Shown piece by piece: positions 58,340-64,000 of a stretch of DNA of 64,000 nucleotides. Each line of letters begins with the position of its first letter. Position 1 is the stretch's first letter. Both the position numbers and the translations under genes were made by a program. Source of the stretch: Salminus brasiliensis (lineage: Eukaryota; Chordata; Actinopteri; Characiformes; Bryconidae). The notes below the pieces were generated by a model that was not told the DNA's origin, did no database searches, and saw only the letters and a program-made list of their open reading frames with translations. Location of the stretch: positions 32,710,977-32,774,976 of the forward strand of contig NC_132896.1 in NCBI RefSeq assembly GCF_030463535.1. The letters are read 5' to 3'.

Positions 58340-60553
58340 TCAGCACTGGTAGTGGAAATGTTGGTGCACTTTTCCATCCACGTGTGCGTGCGAGTGCGTG
58401 TGGGTGTGTGTGTGCATGTCCGTATACACTTTGGAATAAACCTTAGGGGCCGGAGTTCCGATCCCTATGAATCTCTGGACGGGGGAGTCAGGGCTGCTGC
58501 TGCTCGGCGAGCTGGTGTCCTTGTCCAGGGCGTGGTGGTCTCGGTGGGGTGTGGATCGGGGTGGGAGGGCGCTCTGCCTTAGCCGACTGTGGCACAGCCA
58601 CAGCACAATGGTGCCCATCATGAGGAGAGCAGCCGCCGGAATGCCGATGATCAGTGGCCAGGGAAGACCCGAGCTCAGGTGGGCAGGGGACACCGGCTTC
58701 TCCACCTGAGGATCTACACAAATACAGAGACGGAGTCGTTAGAGAATCCTTACAGCTTCGCTGTGAATGGGTGGGGCTAAGCTGCTATAGGCAGATAGAG
58801 TGGGTGGGGTGGGGGTGGAGTGGGGGGTGTAGAGGTTGTTAGCCACCCACCTGGAAGTACAGAAAGATAGGCACTGCGGAAACTGTAGCCCATGGTGTTT
58901 GCTCCCAGGCAGATGTACATCCCTGCGTCCTCATCGCGGGCCTTCACGATGGCCAGCTTGTTGAGGTAGGAACCATCAGGCCTGGACCACACCTCACCTG
59001 TGGGGAACACCATGAAGTGCTGACCCCCAACCTCCAGTGTGGAGTTATAGCGGCTCTCAGTGCCTGGTTCAACACGCTTCAGCCACTGGATCACCGGCTT
59101 CACGTCACTGTGGACCTTACACTGGAAAGATGCAGTGCCTCCAAACTCAACCGTGGTGTTGACCGGGTGTGTGCCCGTCAGGATAGGCTTAGAGTTTGTG
59201 CGCTCTGGGGAAGAGAGAAGGGAAAATCAGAGACGTTCCAGAGACAGGAACTTTGATACCCTTAGTTTTGCTAAGAACCTCAACCACTCCAAGAACCATT
59301 TGGATGCTTAAAAGGTTTTTGCCTGGCTTTAGAGGTAGTATAAAGGAAAACCTTTAGTAGGTAGAACTACACTGATCAGCCATAACATTAATACCACCTG
59401 ACTAAAACTAAATAGGTCCCCCTTTTGCCGCCACAACAGTTCTAAGCATTTCAGACATGGACTCCACAAGACCTCTAAAGGCATCCTGTGGTATCTGGCA
59501 CCAGGTTACTAGCAATCCAATCTTACTCACTGTAAACAGTCTCTAACAGACACCTAAACTCACCAATGACATCCACCCTGTAGGTGTAGTTGATAAATCC
59601 AGCTGTGTTGGACACGCGGCAGGTGTAGCGGCCGCTGTCCTGCGGCTGCAGGTTTTTCAGAGTGAGCGTCCACTGCTGCCGTTTGCCCCGGGTGGGGGCG
59701 GGCAGCTGCATCTGGTCCTTCCACCATGTGATGGCCGGGTCAGGGGACCCATTGGCTAAGCATTTCAGCCGCACAGAGCTGCCCACAGGCTGCTCCCGAA
59801 ACCGCCTGCGCATCTTCTCCGGCTTGCTGAAGCGGGGCTTCGCTGTAAACACAGTTGAGTTCAGTTTATTTTTCACTCAGTGATATCAGAAAGAACAGGA
59901 CTATGTCCAAATGTTTGTGGACACCTGTAATTCTAATGAATGCATTCAGCTACTTTAAGTTGCACTTACTGCTAACACAGATGTGCAAATGCACACAAAC
60001 ACATACACACACACACAGCTTGTCTAGTTTCTTGTAGAGAAGTACTGCCAATAGAATAGGACTCTCTGGAGTAGATACATGAACCCACTGGCACCATGCT
60101 GCCTAATGCCAGACATGGGATGGAGGGGTGAGAGAACTGTGTTTTCTGGAATGATTGATGGTGCTCCATCCAATACTTTTGGGATGAGTGAGCCTCAAGC
60201 AACTAAACCTGATGTTCTTCGATGTATTCTTTTCACTGCAACCCCCCAAAAAATAAAGGGGTATGGGAACTAGCCGAATTCCGGCTCCTGACGTTTGTGT
60301 CTGTCGTTTGTGCTGCTATTATACATTTGACTGTGGAATCGAGGAACTTAGCCACAACTACAAGCTGAGAGACATTGGAAAGGGTGTGTATCTTGTGGTA
60401 GAAAAGAAAGTGGTCTAAAGAAAGAGACAGTTGGGGAATGTGTATGTATGTGTGGTGTCTTACCCCATGGCTCCCCTGTCGGATCCTGCAGTGTAGGTTC
60501 AACAGTAGGTTCCTCGAGTGAAGGAGGCTTGTTTTCAGGCACTGTAGCATCAC
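58340..60553 (-). CDS. fgfrl1: FGF receptor-like 1, last four exons (5' part outside the window)
   Basis: Minus-strand exons: 60464-60553 (acidic linker), 59564-59842 (second Ig domain), 58851-59204 (third Ig domain) and 58340-58713 (membrane and tail, stop TGA). All joins keep frame. Linker: [17 protein letters not shown]. Ig2: [24 protein letters not shown] and [12 protein letters not shown]. Ig3: [23 protein letters not shown] and [20 protein letters not shown]. The membrane segment is [20 protein letters not shown]. The cytoplasmic tail has [19 protein letters not shown] and ends [11 protein letters not shown]. These match FGFRL1, a receptor that binds FGFs and heparin but has no kinase and ends in a His-rich tail. 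The first Ig exon and signal peptide are not seen up to 64000 and should lie beyond. Dispersed repeats fill its introns. Confidence 0.95.
59370..59520. repeat. Tc1-like element end in an fgfrl1 intron
   Basis: cactgatcagccataacatt, then ggtcccccttttgccgccac and ccacaagacctctaaaggca. Same end as at 61015-61130. Confidence 0.6.
59900..60200 (+). repeat. Non-autonomous DNA transposon copy in an fgfrl1 intron
   Basis: gtccaaatgtttgtggacac, gagaagtactgccaatagaa, taggactctctggagtagat and ccatccaatacttttgggat. Same family as 31490-31995. Confidence 0.7.
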
Positions 60554-60774
60554 CTGAAACACACAGAGCAGAAAGATTTGAGACATCTCCAGCTGGGCTG
60601 CTCTGGTGTCTGGTGGACTGTTCTGACTGTTCCTTTTATTTTAGGAAAGCCCAGTTATACTCAAGAATAGTAAGTTAAGCAGAGAATTGAATGAGGATGA
60701 TGAAGACAGACAACAAATTATGGCTAATAGGGTATATATAGGGAAATCTCTGCTCCTCAGAGATAGATGTAGGC

Positions 60775-61600
60775 CATATACACCAATCAGCCATGACATT
60801 AACAGGGCCAATTTGTGATCCAAAACTTTGACAAGAACCACACCACACTCTGATGCCATTTTTCTAGCATGCTGTGGTCAGTATCCACCAAACATGGTCC
60901 AAGAAAGGACAACCTGGCCATGGGCACCTAAGGCTCATTGACTCAATCCATACAGAAACTCCACACACAGGTGAAGTGATTCTCTTTAGTAGCGTCCATC
61001 AAAGAATGGGATTTATACTGATCAGCCATAAGATTAGCACTACCTGCCTAATACTGAGTGGATGCCCCTTGTGCCGCCACAACAGATCTGCAGACCATTT
61101 GCAGAATGGACGTCATAAGACCTCTGAATGTGTACGGTGCTATCTGGCACCAGGACAATAGTAGCAGATCTATTCAGTCCTGTAAGTTGTGAGGTGGGAC
61201 CTCCATGAGTGTCAAAGAGCCTTAGATGGCCATGATCTTGTCGGCCAAGGTCCAACTTGCGATGTCTAAGTGGCTGGGCCAAACGTCTCCAAAATATTAG
61301 GCAGGTCCTGTGGAGTATTTTTGGTATGCAGTGGTCAATACCTACCAAAAGTGGTCCAAGAAAGGACAACCAGGTCATGGGCACCTAAGGCTCATTGATG
61401 CGATCCATGGAGGCCCCACCTCCCAACTTACAGGAGCTAAAGAATCTGCTGCTGATGTCTTGGTGCCAGATACCGCAAGACACCTTCAAAGGTCTTGTGG
61501 AGTCCATGCCTCGAATGGTCTGATCTGTTGGGATCTGACGGGACCTTCTGGTGGTGTTACTGTTATGGCTGATGGGTGTACAATAACACCACACTAGCAG
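60775..61600. repeat. Two or more internally deleted Tc1-like elements
   Basis: Repeated words include atcagccatgacattaacag, ccaagaaaggacaacctggc and gggcacctaaggctcattga. The + frame at 61310-61597 has YAVVNTYQKWSKKGQPGHG joined directly to sequence from the element's 3' end (cttcaaaggtcttgtggagt), so most of the transposase is missing. Located in an fgfrl1 intron. Confidence 0.65.
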
Positions 61601-62680
61601 CACCGGTCACTCCATCTGCGTCTGCACAGTGTACTGCAGTGTGGATTAATGCTAGATGACTGTATTTCATTTTCATGGTGTAATCCGCAAAAAATCATAA
61701 CATTTAATGCCCTCATAAGCATCACATCAACTGGAAAGGCCAAAAAAAAAAGTGTTATCTGCCATGCCACAAAGTATTGTTTAGATATTGCTCCATAAAT
61801 CAGCGGTCAGGTATTGTTATAGCAACACGACTTCTTTCATCCTTGAAGCTACTTTTTTTAACGGCCGCGAACAGCGTCCCGTAAATCATGCAGGAGGAGC
61901 GGGTCAGCGCAAAGGCCAAACGCTCACTGAGATTTATTTGTAGAGCTCTGAGAGCCAGCAGAAGCCCTCCGTGTGTGAAAATGAGCAATGCTGCTTGGAG
62001 ATGGCTCGCCTGGGAGGCGTGTGTCGGGGCACTGTTTTGCTTCTGAGCCTGTCGAGCCCCTCCAGCTCTATGGGAATGCTAACCGGGCTAAGCTGCTGTA
62101 TTATTCTAACGGGACTGGTGAGCCAGGGGTGAGCAAACACTGCCATATTGTTTCTGCTCTCCAGTTTCCACAGTGTCGAAGGCACAAGGGCCGTGTTGAT
62201 TTAACTCTGAGCAGGAAGCCAATTAACTGAGTTTAACCCAAACTGCGCAGGCCGGGCTGAGAGCGCTGCTTTGTTTGGGACGGCTCGTTCTGGCCTGGAC
62301 CGCTGGAATGCATACACACTCACGCATACCACCCCTACTGATTCTCCTGTAGAGCCTGGTGTGGCAGGAACACCATGTAACACACACATACACACTATTA
62401 AGACACACACATACACTATGAGGCCACAAAAAGACTGCCCATGTTGGCTAGGACTGGTCTTACAGCTGCTGTGGATCCAAAGTCGTGAATTTAGCCTGCC
62501 CTGGAGCAAGTGTAGCATAACTTTCCATGGAGTTTTTTAAAAGGTGATTCACCACCTCAGAGTGGGTTCCCTTGTGCTACAGCTATCATTGGGAGGTTGT
62601 GAGTTCAAACCCCTGCAAACTCACTCGTCCCATGGGTGAAACCAAGGGTCACCAATATCAGCAGATAAACTATATGTCTA
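61601..62680. other. fgfrl1 intron with a low-repeat block (candidate conserved non-coding element)
   Basis: Between about 61840 and 62300 the sequence is free of recognised repeats and compositionally distinct (aacggccgcgaacagcgtcc, atcatgcaggaggagcgggt, ggcttaa-free homeobox-like aagccaattaactgag). No exon with Ig features was found. It may be a regulatory element; function unknown. Confidence 0.3.
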
Positions 62681-62925
62681 AATGTGTGTCAACACCTCTT
62701 CAAATGAATGCATTTGAATGTGCCCATCGCTGATACAGATGTGCAAATGCACAAACACACACACATAAAGCTTGCCTGGTCTATCTAGAGAAGTATTGCC
62801 AATAGAATAGGACTCTCTGGAGCAGATAAACATTAACCTATTGGTGCCAGGCGTGGGCTAGAGGGGGATAAAGCCCCCCAGCATTGAGCTGTGGAGCAGT
62901 GGAAGAACTGTGTGGACTCTGGATT
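62680..62925 (+). repeat. Non-autonomous DNA transposon copy
   Basis: agagaagtattgccaataga, ataggactctctggagcaga and ggataaagccccccagcatt. Same family as 31490-31995. Confidence 0.7.
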
Positions 62926-63520
62926 GTAGGTGCTATATACACTGTACATACCATACACACACACTCACTTAGCCACAAATATAAGCTAGATACCCTACCC
63001 ATACACACATACCTTGCGTATACAAATATGCCTTATTCTAGGACACCCAGGGTCAACAAGCCCAGAGTCAACACTGTGGTAACACAACACACAAGTGCCT
63101 CTCACATGGACAGGTTAAGGAGCCACCATATTAAACCTTCCCTAGATTCTTTCCACGTCTCTATTTATCTGTTCCAGCGTGTGTTTGGTCTAGTCATGCC
63201 GGCCCACATTGGGGAATAAAATGGCCAAGCAAAGACTGCATTCATCACTTAACCGCCATGACAAAATGTGGCTGGCAGTAGGGGATATCCAGAGCCAGTC
63301 GATGAGGAGCTTGGCCTTGGCCTCTGCCCATTTCTTCAGTTACACTAATAAATGACTAAACGCACTAGGGGGCGCTCTTGAACGAGTGCTTATTGAAAAG
63401 GATTGTACATTATTATTCATGCACATCAACCAGGCTAGCATTCTGGGTACGGACTGCTGATTGGCTAATCATTTTCCATACACTTCAAATGTGATAATTA
63501 TAGAAATAGACGTATATCAG
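62926..63520. other. Far upstream intron of fgfrl1, nothing recognised
   Basis: No exon or clear repeat recognised. Confidence 0.35.
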
Positions 63521-63529
63521 CCAATCATC

Positions 63530-64000
63530 AACAGACATGTGGATATCATAGCAACCACCTGGGATACCACAGGAACGCCAAAGCAACCACCTAGCACCTT
63601 CATTGTAACCACCTGGGATACCATAGCAACCACTTATCAAGACCATTTTAACCACGTAGTAATCACTTAGAAACGCCATGGCAACCACCTGGAATACTAT
63701 AGCATGCACTTAGCAACAACCTAGCAACCCTTTATCAACACCATAGCACCACCCTAGCAACCACTTAGCAACACCATAGCAACCACCTGGGACACCATAG
63801 CATCACACTAGCAACCACATGGGATACCATGCCAACCACTTAGCAACCACCATAGCAACACCACAGCATCCACTTAGCAACAACATAGCAACCACCTGGG
63901 GTATCATGCCAACCCCTTAGCAAACACCTAGCAACACTGCAGCAGCAACTTAACCAAACATTAACAACCACATAGAAAAACATAGCAGCCACCTAGCATC
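63530..64000. repeat. Degenerate minisatellite running off the window
   Basis: Built from short words such as agcaaccacctgggatacca and cttagcaacaccatagcaac, with a roughly 10-bp sub-period. Many copies; it continues to the last base. Confidence 0.8.

Noticed and set aside
61310-61597. Complete Tc1-like transposase
   Set aside because: Only the helix-turn-helix part is present and it is joined directly to the 3' end of the element; the catalytic domain is missing.
60554-64000. First Ig exon of fgfrl1 within the window
   Set aside because: I searched the minus strand for the expected Cys and W-x-K-D type segments and found none; it should lie beyond the window.

Overview
The window is from a ray-finned (teleost) fish genome. 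It is intron-rich and AT-rich, carries tRNA-derived SINEs and decayed Tc1/mariner elements of teleost type, and holds genes with two Ig-like domains that match novel immune-type receptors (NITRs), a family known only from bony fishes. An ostariophysan (characiform or catfish-like) source seems plausible, but that is a guess from general sequence character.

Positions 1-47151 hold a NITR cluster, all on the + strand: the 3' end of one gene (A, 1-2183) and seven complete six-exon genes: B (9879-12553), C (15033-18426), D (20934-23430), E (25447-29175), F (32322-36393), G (37980-41551) and H (43238-47151). Each has a signal-peptide exon, a V-type Ig exon, an I-type Ig exon ending in a joining-like CGKIIIGNGT motif, a transmembrane exon, a short cytoplasmic exon and a terminal tail exon. 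In all seven the exons join in phase to give 327-347 residues. Two tail classes alternate. A, B, D and G end in two ITIM-type tyrosine motifs. C, E and H end in a conserved acidic tail with no ITIM and no charged residue in the membrane segment. The order (ITIM, acidic), (ITIM, acidic), F, (ITIM, acidic) suggests duplication of a two-gene unit. F looks like a deletion hybrid: it has an ITIM-class front, a truncated ITIM exon and then an acidic-class terminal exon. Each complete gene has a CAGCCAAT box about 88-118 bp before its ATG. Relics of further NITRs lie at 8466-8690, 20345-20710 and 40805-40851.

At 50127-51291 on the - strand, three exons join in frame into a 116-residue membrane protein that I do not recognise. 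It has a very short N-glycosylatable ectodomain, one membrane segment with a buried Glu, and a tail with two ITIM-type motifs laid out like the NITR tail, but no Ig domain. A near-perfect 47-bp hairpin lies in its 3' flank. This is the most interesting item in the window.

From 58340 to 60553 on the - strand are the last four exons of fgfrl1, the kinase-less FGF receptor-like protein; its 5' exons lie beyond the window. The remaining space is intergenic or intronic sequence with SINEs, Tc1-like and other non-autonomous DNA elements, a LINE tail, three minisatellites (one apparently amplified from a Tc1-like transposase 3' end), long AT/TG/TC microsatellites, and two low-repeat stretches that may be conserved non-coding elements.
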